Source: Phialophora verrucosa (Eukaryota > Ascomycota > Eurotiomycetes > Chaetothyriales > Herpotrichiellaceae). From it: a DNA stretch of 64,000 bases. Every line of letters begins with the position of its first letter. Position 1 is the first letter of the stretch. Below are positions 1 to 10,414 of this stretch, piece after piece. Where the stretch lies: positions 1,612,001 to 1,676,000 of the forward strand of contig MSED01000015.1 in assembly GCA_002099365.1 (NCBI GenBank). The letters run 5' to 3'. Position numbers and translations under genes: made by a program. The notes beneath the pieces are model-generated. The model made no database searches. It saw nothing but the letters and a program-made list of their open reading frames with translations, and had not been told where the DNA came from.

Positions 1-1948
1 ATCCTGCACGTGTCAAGCCTGAACCTTGGGCCGCAGCTTCTCCACGGTGGGTGTCCGGCACAGGCACAGGGACAAGGACAGACGCGGGTTGCGAAACTTT
101 GGGGCCTTGCCTGCGCCCTTGAACCCTGAGGCCGGTGATGCTTTCTTGGGCCCTCTCCTTCTGACGGGCTCGAAGCTACAGTCCACGCTGCCAGACTGCT
201 GCAGGTACCAAAGTCCCTTTCTTTCCAGGACCCTGACATGTTCACCGACAATGCGAGGACCTCCTTTCGACACGTCTTGCAGTGTTTCCTGGTAGCGATA
301 TCTCTCTGCCAAGGACTTTGGTCTTGATTCTTCTGCATCGTTTGCCGCGTTCCACTACGTACTCAGCATGGCCTCAGTAAGCCGCTGGCTCCAGCCACGG
401 ATGCACTCATTTTACACGCGAGACGCGCAACCTTGCAAGCGGCACGCACAGTTTGGAGTTTTTTCATCAAGTGCCCGCACCTACGGAGTATTTCAGACAC
501 TAAAAACTCTCTATAGTCGTCGAACCCTGAGCACGCGAGCTGGCCGCACCCCGACCGTTACTCCTTTTTCCCGAGCCCAATCGTGGGTGCAGGCCGGCGC
601 CCTCTGTGGACCAGGTGCCTTGCCCTTGCACTCTCAAAGACTCAGACTCGCCAATAATGCAGGAGACGATACACAGGCACACGCGGCGAGAGCGACGGCT
701 GGGTCAAGGACTTCGCACGGTCTGCCTTGCCAGCGGGGTTCGTCCACAGTGTGTAGCCGGGTCTTCCCCTATGTAGATGCTTCCAACCGTGGCCCTCACG
801 CTATCCATATCTCGATCCCAAAGTAATCATCCTCGACAATGTCTCAGCCCTACGAAGCTGGTTGCCGCTGAACGAAGAACGGCCCTGGAGCCCTGGAGCT
901 ACGAGTACTCACAGTCACAGACATCACACAGTCACCTAAGTACACAGTACGAGAACAAAGATTGAGACCGTCGGCAGAGGTCGACGATTGACGGTGCGCA
1001 GAGTGGATTTTGTTCTTTCACAGCTGCTGATTGGTGTTCCTGGCTGCTCTTTTCCTCTCACTTGCGTCAATCATGTCCATTCGGAGCTCGTCAACTCTAC
1101 AGCACAATCCATCATCCTGCAGCATGTGCTTACATTGAAGTTTCTTCATAGGTCCACGCGAACGTTTAACGACCCCTTGCAAGAAAGCACGCTTTTACGT
1201 ACTTGTCCCCTGTTCCTGCGCGCATCTTCCTCAAATGTCCCGGACCAATTTTCCCATCACAAGGCGACTGGTGCAAATTCGGCAACGCAGAAAGGCAGAC
1301 AGAAACCGTTATGTCGATCCTGGACCCCGGACACCGGGTACATGCAATTGAGACATCAGCCCAACGCTTCACAGCTGCCGACGGTTGCGTGTAGTTGCCC
1401 ACTGCCTCTGTTCTCCATTGGCGGATTTGAGATCTATTCGTCATGTCTCCTGAGCAAATCCCGACACTACTCCACCGTCATTCTCGAAACACGATTCAAG
1501 CCTTTTCCGTGTCTCATGGGTGGGTCAGCATGTCTTCTATACAGTACACTTCTCCTGCATATCGGCAGAAGGAGAATTTCTTGACACAAGAATACAGCAA
1601 ATCTAATACAGCAAATCCTCGCCTTTCACTCGGCTATTTTGCCGTGCTTTGACTATTGTTTCCCGCGCTCGGCTCCGTATGAGCTACGGGCTCGGTAGGA
1701 TGCAACCTCGCCGCAGCCGGCGGACGCTCATTCATCGGCAGTTCATCACTACCCGTGGACCAGGCTTGGATGTTCCTCTCCAAGGCCAACGCAAGGTTTT
1801 CAGCATGCGGGCATCGCACAAAAGTCTTTGACGTGTGAAAAGAAGGCACCTGGAACAACCTCCTTCGACCCTCCTGAGGGTCGTGGTGAAAAGTGTGCTC
1901 TTGAGAATGAAGGTCTCGCAATAACCCTCGCATGCTTGCACGGAACAA
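1..1948. other. Left-edge region without a supportable gene
   Basis: About 1.9 kb with only short open frames on both strands, none of which shows a recognisable domain or a believable exon chain. One minus-strand frame beginning with an ATG near position 342 stays open to the window edge, but its composition is not convincing. The right end of this block is the 3' flank of the DUF1479 gene. Confidence 0.5.
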
Positions 1949-3455
1949 TCATCCAAACAACATCCTGTTGCCATTTTCCAGAACTTTTCGCTCTCCTTCA
2001 CTCATCCCCGGCGTAACATCCCATTGCCGCTTTCCCAGCCCCATGGCCCTTTTGCCCTCCTCACTGACCTGCGTCCAATCAACAGCCCCTTCAAATCCAA
2101 CCTCACCGTCACCACCAGCCCCTGGGAAATCAGGGGGTGGGCTGTATCTCAATGCACTCATGCGTTGTCTCTTCAAGAACTCAAGGTTTGGGTTCGTGAC
2201 GGCACATGCAGGAATATACAGGACACTGCTGTCACCTCTGCCACGATGCTCCTTGTCGACCGCGTGGATCATGTCACAGTGCCACGCGACGTAGTCTCCC
2301 GGCTCGACCTGAGGCATGCTCACCATGGTTGTTTCCAGCTCTAGGCCAGGGTGAGAGACCGCATCATACTCTTGACACGCAGCCGGCACCGAGTTTGGAA
2401 AGGTGGCGTCCAGGTTCAACTTGCCAGTTTCCAAGTTGATGAAGGGTCTCAACATCAAGTAAGAGGTTGCATGCCGAATCAGTGGACAGACCTTCAATGT
2501 CCCTTCCCCGGGTCCCGTGGAAGACATCGAGAGCCAGCCCTGGAACAAGCGGAACATGCTGCAAGCACCCAGACCGTTGTACAAGTCCATCCTTGCAGCG
2601 ATGCGGTGACGAGCATCGAACGGATCATACTCTTCCCACTGACCCTTCATGATGGCCTGATACACCCGAGAATACTCGGGGTCCTCCCAGCGTTCAAGAC
2701 TTCCCCCGTCCGTATGACAGCCTAGGGCAAACTTTGCATCGCCAGGTTGACGGATGCGGAATCGATCGGCATACGAGAGAGGGTAAGTCGTCGATATCTC
2801 AGACGAGGGGTCCGACGAGTGCCAGAAAGAAGCAAGAAACGACTGCGCCTTGAGCATGTTCGGGTGCGACCGTGCCTGGACTTGAGACGGCGTCCAGTAC
2901 AGCTCATATACAGCAGGATTATCGGCTGGGAACGCTCTAACTTTGGACTGATTCGCCGCGATATAATCCCTCGCTTGCTGTTTGAGATCAAGGGCCTGCT
3001 CGCGAGGCAGAACATTCCGAATCACAGCTGTGCCTCGATGTCGGATCGCATCCAGCTTGGACTGGGGAACAGTGCCCGCAGCCACGTCTCGGAACTCGAC
3101 GCTAGGAATGACCTAGATTTGCGCGTTAGCAATCAGACTGACAGATATGCACGCTATGCCACACAGAAGACGTATACAGATGAGTACATTTAGTCGGAGT
3201 GCACACACATACCTCACTGCCCTGCTCTCTAATCTCGTCGATCTCTCCCTCCAGACCCCTCATTAGTCTCTGCCACGACGCCACCACCGCCTCTTCATTG
3301 CCCTTGACAAGCGACTTCTTCAGATCACTGAACCGTGGTGCCAACGGCTCCGGCTTCTTGCCCGACAGGGACGGGAACACTGAGCTAATGTCCCCCGCCT
3401 CTTTTGTTAACGTCGACATGGCGCGCCGCAGCGTAGATGTAAAAACCCCCTTCAT
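1949..3455 (-). CDS. DUF1479 family protein (YbiU-like, putative Fe/2OG-oxygenase fold)
   Basis: Two exons, 3455-3213 and 3112-1949, joined by a GTATGT...TAG intron in phase 0, give 468 residues. The start is the ATG that opens MKGVFTSTLRR; a second in-frame ATG lies 12 codons later (MSTLTKEAG). The joined protein reads through the family landmarks: SGKKPEPLAPRFSDLKKSLV near residue 30, then VIPSVEFRDV right at the splice junction, which supports the intron. A His-x-Asp pair (GCHTDGG, about H214 and D216) and a late His (WHCDMIHAV, about H359 or H364) could form the metal triad of a double-stranded beta-helix oxygenase; that is inference. DUF1479 proteins occur in fungi and bacteria (E. coli YbiU) and their substrate is unknown. 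The N-terminus is basic and Ser/Thr-rich, compatible with but not proof of mitochondrial import. Confidence 0.88.
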
Positions 3456-4338
3456 ATTCGTGAAGAAAGTGCTAAGGTAGAAAAGAAAGAAAAAGAGGAT
3501 CTGGGGTTTTACATCGAGGGTCGTACAGCAATGTCGATGCGAATGATATGATTTATCCTCAACCGATTCCGACACACCTGCCGGGTAAGTCTCCGCGATG
3601 GGGATAGCGCGAACGTCACGAGGGGTGGCGGAAGAGCGACTATTTCTGGACGAGTACTGAGGCAATCTTCACGCGAAGAACCTATCCTCTACCCAGTACC
3701 GAGTGCTGTCCTGTCCTGTCGCGTCCTGTCCTATCATGATTAAGCCCTCGCCGCTCTGCTCAAGAAGATCAAGTTGAGCAGCTAGAGCTTGTCAATCGCC
3801 AAGTCACCCAATTGGCTCGCTTGGCCCTCAAGTTGCGAAGGCGGACTCAAACTATTCTGCATCCATTCCGTCTACGGGGTCTGGTGCGACAGGTTACGTA
3901 TTATTTACAGACATTGTCTGCGCCGAACTGCACAAACCATGCCAGCTCGCTGTGAATATCACAATACTATCTATCCTCTTTCCTTCTGCCGTACTCTAGA
4001 GACCCTAGCTAGGGCGTCAGTTGCCGTGAAACACGACCAATGAACCGCTTACGGATCGATGTCGTACTACGTATGTATGTTGGTACCCAGGCGTTTGTTG
4101 CAGTGTTGTGATGGTTAGATAGTAGCCTGGTGGGATCAGTTCCTGTGCGGTCTAAAGACGCAGACGCAGACGCGGATGCGCCTGTCTGATTTTCTTCCCA
4201 ACCCTTGGCGAGGAAACATAACGTCGCTCACGATGCAAGTAACAGCCGGCGAATCATTCGATGGGGAGGCCGTTGATGCGACTCTTCCCGGGAATCCCGC
4301 CAGTCGGGTTCTCGTACAAAAGAATGCTCGAAGCGCAA
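3456..4338. other. Intergenic: promoter of the DUF1479 gene and 3' flank of the ferroxidase gene
   Basis: Both flanking genes run on the minus strand, so this 0.9 kb must hold the DUF1479 promoter and the ferroxidase terminator. No ORF with coding character and no regulatory motif that I could name was seen. Confidence 0.5.
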
Positions 4339-6560
4339 TCACAATTCCGGGCTCATTTCCAGGCGTGTATATTTTGGGTTGTCGTCACTCCGACCCCTCT
4401 TGCAGATCCAAAGGATTCCGACCATGGCAGTGAAGAGCGCGAAGAAGCCTGCCAGTAGCAACACAATGGGACCGAGTGCGAGACTGCAGCGAAGCGGAAC
4501 ACATGTCAGCAAACCCATCTGTACAACAGTTTCAACGGCTCCGAAAGCCAAACCGTCTCCAAAGATTGGGGAAAAAATGAAGAGGGACACAATACCTGGA
4601 GGTCTTTTCTGGCATCTTCGACAGACTGTCCACTTCTTCATTGGTACTGTTGGCTGAAATTTCTGTGCCTGGGGGTGCACAAGAGTACACCCGAGTGTCC
4701 AGAGGGATGGATTGTTGCTGGAGTTCCAAGGGTGCCTCTATCATCGTGGCCACCAGACCTGTTTCAGCATGCCATTCCATATGGCAATGGAAAAGCCACA
4801 CCCCTAAAACATCGCACACGACAAAATTAACAAATCTCCTTCTTCCTCACCACCAGCGTGCCGATGTGGCACCAGTTCTTCAACGGCATCAGAAGCTGCG
4901 AAAAAAAATCCTACATACCTGGATTGTCGGCACGGAAGCGGATCACCATGCTACCGCCGTTCGGAAGCACTAGCGTGTCGCGCCGTACGGGGTTCTGATT
5001 GAAGTCGTCTTCAGTAAGAGTGCCGACGGGAAAATCCCCGCCCTTGGGCTTTGATCGCCAGACAGCCTGGAACTGATGTCCGTGCAGGTGGAAGGGATGG
5101 TTGATCATATGTCGGTTGTTCAGGATCAGTTCCACCACTTGGTTGTGCTCTAGCACGAACGGGTTGCTTGATCGTTCGTACGTGGCAACACTGTTTGCCG
5201 CATCGCCGCTGGTGAGTGCTGTGAACAGCGAAGGTACCTGTGGGGTTTTGTACGTCACGTCGTTGAAGAAGTAACTGCATAAGCCGTGAGTCAATAGCTG
5301 AACACAGCATAGGCATAGAATCTAAACACACAAGAGGGGCAGGGTCGGCCAACGTACTGAGAACCACCGTTTTTGTGCTCCATGTTGAGGCTCAGGGTGA
5401 TGCTTTTGTCTGCTTTCCGGAGTAGGGGCATATCATCGTACGGCACGATGCCCATGTCATCGATGGGATTGTACTCTTGGACCTCGGCCGGCGGCGGCAA
5501 AGGTTGGGCGAGGTCGTATACAAGCCAGCCCACCACGTCCGTGTTGACATGGTCTGCCTTCTTCCTGATCAGGCTCTGGAAGAAGAAGAAGAAGAACAAG
5601 TAAGCAGACGCACGCCATGGAGGAAATGCACAGGCATACGTACTCGATCCATCGAGGCCACCATTGGATAGTTTTGCAATGCTTCAGCTTTGGTTGTTAG
5701 AAGGAAGCTGCACCGCTGGCCAGATGCAAGGTATATCATTTCCGCCACCGTCGGCTGCACGTAGGATCCATCCAGCTCGACAATTGTCATGGGATGCCCT
5801 TCGAGCCAGAAGTACTGCCCCACGAAAGCACCTATGTTGACGACGTGGACGAGGTATGTCTTGGCGGGTTGGACGGCGATCTGAGGATTTTGGGTGTCGT
5901 TCAAAAGGTTCGCATCGGGCACGGGCTCCGAGGACATCATGCCGCCGCCGCCGGCACCGCCATTCTTGTACAAGGGCATGAGCTCGGCCATCTCTTTGTG
6001 ATACCAATCAGACAGGGTGAGCACCATTTCCTCGTCAAACTGTGCGTGGAACGGGTTTCCTGGGTCATGGATGATGAGCGGTCCTCGCAACCCATCCATA
6101 TACTGTCCCCTCACATGGGAATGGTACCAATAAGTCCCCACCTGCTCTGCCTATGTTTCGTTGTTCAGTCAATGTTTCCCCCCTGGGGTGCCAATGTTGG
6201 TACCTTGAATGTGTATGCAAAGGACGACCCGGGGAGAATCGGGCATTGCGACACTTGTGCAGGACCATCCATGTGGGTTGTGCCGTTCATGAATATCCCG
6301 TGGAAGTGCAAGGTCGTGGACTGGTTTCCAAGCAGGTTCAACACATTGACTACCACGGTATCACCCAGATTCGCTTCGATCCGGGGTGGAGGCCAGTGGC
6401 CATTGACGCCAACGGTCGGTCTGGCAAAGGCTCCGTCTGGATTCGCCCTGACCCATGTTATGTTGAAATCGTAGGATACGGTGACGGCATCCGCCCGTCG
6501 TATGTGGTGCAACAAGAAGAACGGACAAAGTGAAAACAGCAACGATGCGAGTGAAAGCAT
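4339..6560 (-). CDS. FET3: Fet3-type multicopper ferroxidase with C-terminal membrane anchor
   Basis: Six exons (6560-6204, 6150-5644, 5575-5358, 5274-4919, 4803-4596, 4483-4339) give 596 residues. A signal peptide covers about residues 1-24. All four copper motifs are present: HFHG (85-88), WYHSH (127-131), HPFHLHGH (420-427) and HCHMEWH (485-491). The last exon encodes a hydrophobic segment (about 550-575) followed by CKRGR, i.e. a type I topology with a short cytosolic tail as in Fet3, unlike secreted laccases. In yeast Fet3 an acidic residue before WYH (Glu185) takes part in iron oxidation; here the matching position by eye is Asp167 (SDWYH). Role inferred: oxidation of Fe(II) to Fe(III) at the plasma membrane, normally for an Ftr1 permease. 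No FTR1 gene lies beside it. A laccase-like role is the alternative but the anchor argues against it. Confidence 0.85.
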
Positions 6561-7893
6561 TGTCCTGTGTTTGGCGAATAACGAGAAATTCCTGTACTCC
6601 TTGATGAAACCAAAGCCCCCGCCCCGATATGGGCAGCATCACGTAGCTAGCCTACCCTACCTACTATAAGAGACCCGGCAAGAGAATGACAACCTGTGAA
6701 CTGTGGTGTGACTAGGGGGTCTGACGGCGACCAGAAAAACTTGCTCATCTCGTCGGCAAGGATTGGATGAGTCACGTGGCTCTCAATCATTGCCAAAATC
6801 TTCGTACCGGTCTCACATTACTTTGATAGGATGGAAATCGGTAACCGGCCCTCCAATGAATGGTACTGGGAGGTAACGGAGGACGTACGAGTAACCCTTT
6901 TCCCCCTAAAGAAATGAGAACAGGTCCCCAAGAGCATTCACCGTCTCCGGCTCGGCCCCGGTGGCTTACTTTTGAGTGTGCTGGAAAGCCTAAGGAGCGC
7001 TCGAGTGATGCTCGGCCAAATGGTTCGTTTGAAGCTCTCAGGTTGAAGCGGCCTTTGCTCAGACTCTCGGATCAAACCAGGAATATCTCAGTTCTCGTAA
7101 CGTGCAACTTCGGGAGGCGACACACTCAAAAACACTTTCCCGACAGAACAAAGCCGGGCAGGTTTCCCCAGTGGGAATGAATGACGTATGTCCAAGCTTG
7201 GGAGATACAAGAAAACATCAAGTGGAAGAGGAATTGTACCGGGTGGACGAGTGGGAGTATTATACACATGAGGCACTGTGCCCGGTACATGTCAACGCAC
7301 AATGTACACAATACTAAACTAAGGACTTCCTCCACCGTAACCTTGTACGAGGACTGTCCCTCGGTCGGGTCAAGTATCGCCGAAGAATCTCGCGTTGGGT
7401 TGTGCCCCTCCCCCGCGCCCGCGTGAGGGGAAAGACAAAATGGGTGTCGAGTCAAGTCAGGCACGGTCAGGCCAGGTCAGGTCGGCGTCTAGTACTCGTA
7501 GTGAGCAGCTCGTGGGTGGTGGTTAGCCGTAGCCACTGTCTGGTGTTATGCCGGCCGAGGTACGTAGGTATGTCGTTGCACCCGATGGATAGGTGGAAGA
7601 TATATACCATAGCACGGAGGACGTGTTGAGTACACACACACTCACACACACAGAGGTTCACTTCCGAGGGAAATAAACATACACACGCCCTAATATATAC
7701 ACAGTACACCAAGGGAGCTTTTCCATATATATATACACGGACATATATATTCTGCATTGCAGAGAGAGGGAGAATTTACATCTACGTACAGTCTACCGTG
7801 TATTCACCTGGTCGGTCTGTGTCAACATCTGCCTCCCGCTCTCCATAGTCGGCAAGACGCCACATCACACTACATCGCATCAATCAAATCGAG
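6561..7893. other. Divergent promoter region between ferroxidase and SDR genes
   Basis: 1.3 kb between two genes that are transcribed away from each other, so both promoters must lie here. It contains a short AC-rich stretch (about 7632-7651) and AT-rich TATATA tracts (about 7720-7750) some 150 bp before the SDR start, which could be TATA-like. I looked for a GATA-type iron-regulator site (ATCWGATAA) and did not see a clear one. No coding frame is supported. Confidence 0.5.
7632..7651. repeat. Short AC-rich dinucleotide tract
   Basis: Imperfect (CA)n microsatellite-like stretch interrupted by a CT, in the promoter region of the downstream SDR gene. Confidence 0.6.
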
Positions 7894-8985
7894 ATGGCTC
7901 AACAGGTCCAAGGCAAGACGGCCATCGTCACCGGTGCTGGGTCAGGTACGTACCTCCCTCGACTCTACTCTATCCCGTTCCACCCCATTCTACCCTTACC
8001 CGACCAGACACACCCCCCCCGAGCTGACACACACACGCACACAGGCATCAACCTCGAATTCGCGCGTCTTCTCCTCCAACATGGCGCAAACGTCGTCTTC
8101 GCGGACCTGGCGCTCCGGCCTGAGGCCCAAGATCTCGTGTCAAAGTACACGTCCACGCCCAACAAGGCGGTCTTCCAAAGGACAGATGTCACCTCCTGGC
8201 CAGACCTGGACGCCATGTTCTCCGCCGCGATCGACCACTTCGGTGATGTTGACATCGTGTGCCCCGGCGCCGGCGTCTTCGAACCCTACTGGAGCAATTT
8301 CTGGCATCCGCCTGGGACGGCGAAGTCCGGGGATGATCCGGCCAGTGGGCGCTACAAGCTACTGGACATCAACTTGACGCACCCCATCCGGACGACACAG
8401 CTGGCGATTTCGCACTTCCTGGCCGCCCAGCCGCCGAGCAGTTCCAAAAATCCAAAGTCGATCGTACACATCGCGAGCATCGCCGGTGAGACGGCCGGGC
8501 TGTCACACCCGCTCTACTACGCCAGCAAGCATGGGGTGCAGGCACTGGTGCGGAGCATGGCCGATCTGGAGAGCCTGCACGGCATTCGCGTCTCCTGCGT
8601 CATGCCGGGCGTGGTCAAAACGCCGCTGTGGACCGACCACCCAGAGAAATTAAAGGTAGTAAAGCAGGATGGCGAGGACGCGGATACATGGGTGACGCCC
8701 GAGGAGGTCGCCCAGGTCATGTTAAGCTGCGTGAAGGACGATGAGATCCCAAATGTCATCGAGGGGAGTCCGAGCGCGAACGATGCGGTGGCGGAGAGAG
8801 AGACGATCCGGATCAAAGGCGGTTCGTGTCTAGAGGTTCTCGCCGGCTCGGTCAGAGATGTTCCGCTGTTCAATAACGTCGGACCGTACGCGCTGGGAAG
8901 GAAAGGCGCAACCGTGTCGGACGGGGACAAGATCTACAAAGAGGTGCTGGGGGAGTTGAAACCAGGCTGGGGCAAAGCACAGTGA
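7894..8985 (+). CDS. Short-chain dehydrogenase/reductase, 15-PGDH-like
   Basis: Two exons, 7894-7945 and 8045-8985, give 330 residues. The GTACGT...CAG intron splits the nucleotide-binding motif; splicing restores TGAGSGIN (residues 13-20), the classical SDR TGxxxGxx turn. Downstream are a PGAGV segment matching the usual NNAG position (about 91-95), IASIAG (about 161-166) and the catalytic YYASK (Tyr175 and Lys179). The C-terminal part is longer than a minimal 250-residue SDR. The intron is 99 bp, contains no stop and is a multiple of three, so an unspliced transcript would still be open but with the cofactor motif broken. Substrate cannot be told from sequence. The gene faces away from the ferroxidase gene, and its 3' end abuts a decayed reading frame on the other strand. 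Confidence 0.88.
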   Translation: MAQQVQGKTAIVTGAGSGTYLPRLYSIPFHPILPLPDQTHPPRADTHTHTGINLEFARLLLQHGANVVFADLALRPEAQDLVSKYTSTPNKAVFQRTDVTSWPDLDAMFSAAIDHFGDVDIVCPGAGVFEPYWSNFWHPPGTAKSGDDPASGRYKLLDINLTHPIRTTQLAISHFLAAQPPSSSKNPKSIVHIASIAGETAGLSHPLYYASKHGVQALVRSMADLESLHGIRVSCVMPGVVKTPLWTDHPEKLKVVKQDGEDADTWVTPEEVAQVMLSCVKDDEIPNVIEGSPSANDAVAERETIRIKGGSCLEVLAGSVRDVPLFNNVGPYALGRKGATVSDGDKIYKEVLGELKPGWGKAQ

Positions 8986-9138
8986 GAGCCAGAGATCTCA
9001 TGGATTCACGAGCAAGCAGGGGGCACGCGGGACCTGTGACTCTGTGCAGGCGTCCTTTTCGTGCTCGAGGGGGCCAGAAACACGTACTAGATCTGGCCTT
9101 CGTGGCGAGGTGCGGAAATGGCCATTTTTGAAAGATCA

Positions 9139-9982
9139 AGATACATGCCTTTGTGAGCTTGTAAAATCTCCTTCCTCAAGCTCGATTGACGTAGCCGTGG
9201 CCAGGTTTGTGCTGTCCTTCTGGCCGACCAGCGAGTAAATTCCGCCGCTGGGTTTCTCCAGCTGACTGCTTGAGTCGACAGTAGGATCCGGCAGGCGAAT
9301 GGGCTTGTGCCCAACCTGATCGATCCAGGTTTTTGTATCAGCTCGAGGATCCCTGTTGGCAGGGAATAGAAAAGCTATGCTGTAGATGTAACCGAAGACG
9401 GCCAATGTTTTCCCGCCTCAAAATGATGGACACCACCGCCGCGATACAGACCAATGCAGCCATGACCACAGAGACTGCGGCCGGGAAACCATACACATAG
9501 TGATATTTGATTTTGCGTTGGTATACCCGAACGGGCAGTTCTCCTTCGCCCTGGGAGCTGTCGACGTCCCTCTTTTGTTCGTCTCCTGCAGATTCAGAGG
9601 CAGCAAGTCACTAGGTGTCAGCCAGCTCTGAGTCCAGGCCTTGGAAGGATAAACCGAACAGCTTATTGGGAAACTGATTTGGGCGCCATTCTGGCGTCCG
9701 TATTTTTCGGCCTAGCTGTTGTTTTTCCAACTTTGGACCCAAATGAAGCTCTACGCAAGCAAGCTTCGGCTGTGTATCATTTCTTGGCTAATGTATACAG
9801 CCTGATGAAGAAGGACTTGCATCCAAGAAGGCCGTTTGATTGGAGGCTGATTTCGCGTCCATTGATGCTTGCCTTTACATAGGGGAAGGTGACTTACACC
9901 TGCAGAGCGGAAATAGTAGCGCGAAACATGAAGGAGAGGTTGTCCTTGTGCGGTCGTCACCAAGATCAGGCATTGAGAACAT
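9139..9982 (-). pseudogene. Disrupted frame of a single-pass membrane protein
   Basis: Three minus-strand frames each carry a coding-like piece but do not join through obvious splice sites. Reading 5' to 3': a possible first exon from the ATG at 9982 ending near a GTAAGT donor; a piece with YPSKAWTQSWLTPSD; then, in another frame, a charged stretch leading into a clear membrane segment (AVSVVMAALVCIAAVVSII, roughly 9480-9420); and in a third frame a polar tail rich in Ser, Asp and Glu ending at 9139. This order (ectodomain, one helix, cytosolic tail) fits many fungal surface proteins of unknown function. Either several small introns were missed or the gene has frameshifts. No family is recognised, and part of the evidence is only frame composition. 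Confidence 0.35.
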
Positions 9983-10414
9983 GGCCGCCAATAAGTTGGG
10001 TAGTTTATCCTCGTCTCAACGATAATTGATCGGCCCCAGCCCCGACGAGCGACACTTGGATCTTATATTCATCGTAGAATCTCAGACTACTTGGAATGGT
10101 GGGAGAGGGCTCCATGAAGGAACATGTGATATTCCAGCAAAGCGTCGACTTACACATAACCACGGTGGGTGAGACATACAGTGAGCTGAATGTAGTGGTA
10201 CAAAGCAGTGTTGGTGTTCATTGTGCGAAGGCAGAATGAATGCTGCTCCAAACATGTGGAATGATCCACCGAAGCAATTGGCAGCACGTGATTGAGACGT
10301 CATTGTCAAGGTCGCGCAAATCGCAGCCAGAGAGTCGAACTGTGTCGCTTGCCAGTCTGTCGGTCTCGGGGATTGCGCTGTGGTCCTTTTGCGGTATCTA
10401 CTTGTGGCAGCAAA
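9983..10414. other. Upstream region of the SRP receptor gene
   Basis: About 430 bp before the SRP receptor start. An in-frame alternative start exists upstream (10292), but the residues it would add (Arg- and Cys-rich) do not resemble the family, whose N-terminus is the longin-like domain that begins at the chosen ATG. No named motif seen. Confidence 0.45.

Noticed and set aside
13..342. Minus-strand frames reaching the left edge
   Set aside because: One frame lacks an ATG, the other has an ATG but poor protein-like composition; no domain was recognised in either.
10292..10414. Upstream start of the SRP receptor
   Set aside because: The extension does not match the family; the conserved N-terminus begins at the later ATG.
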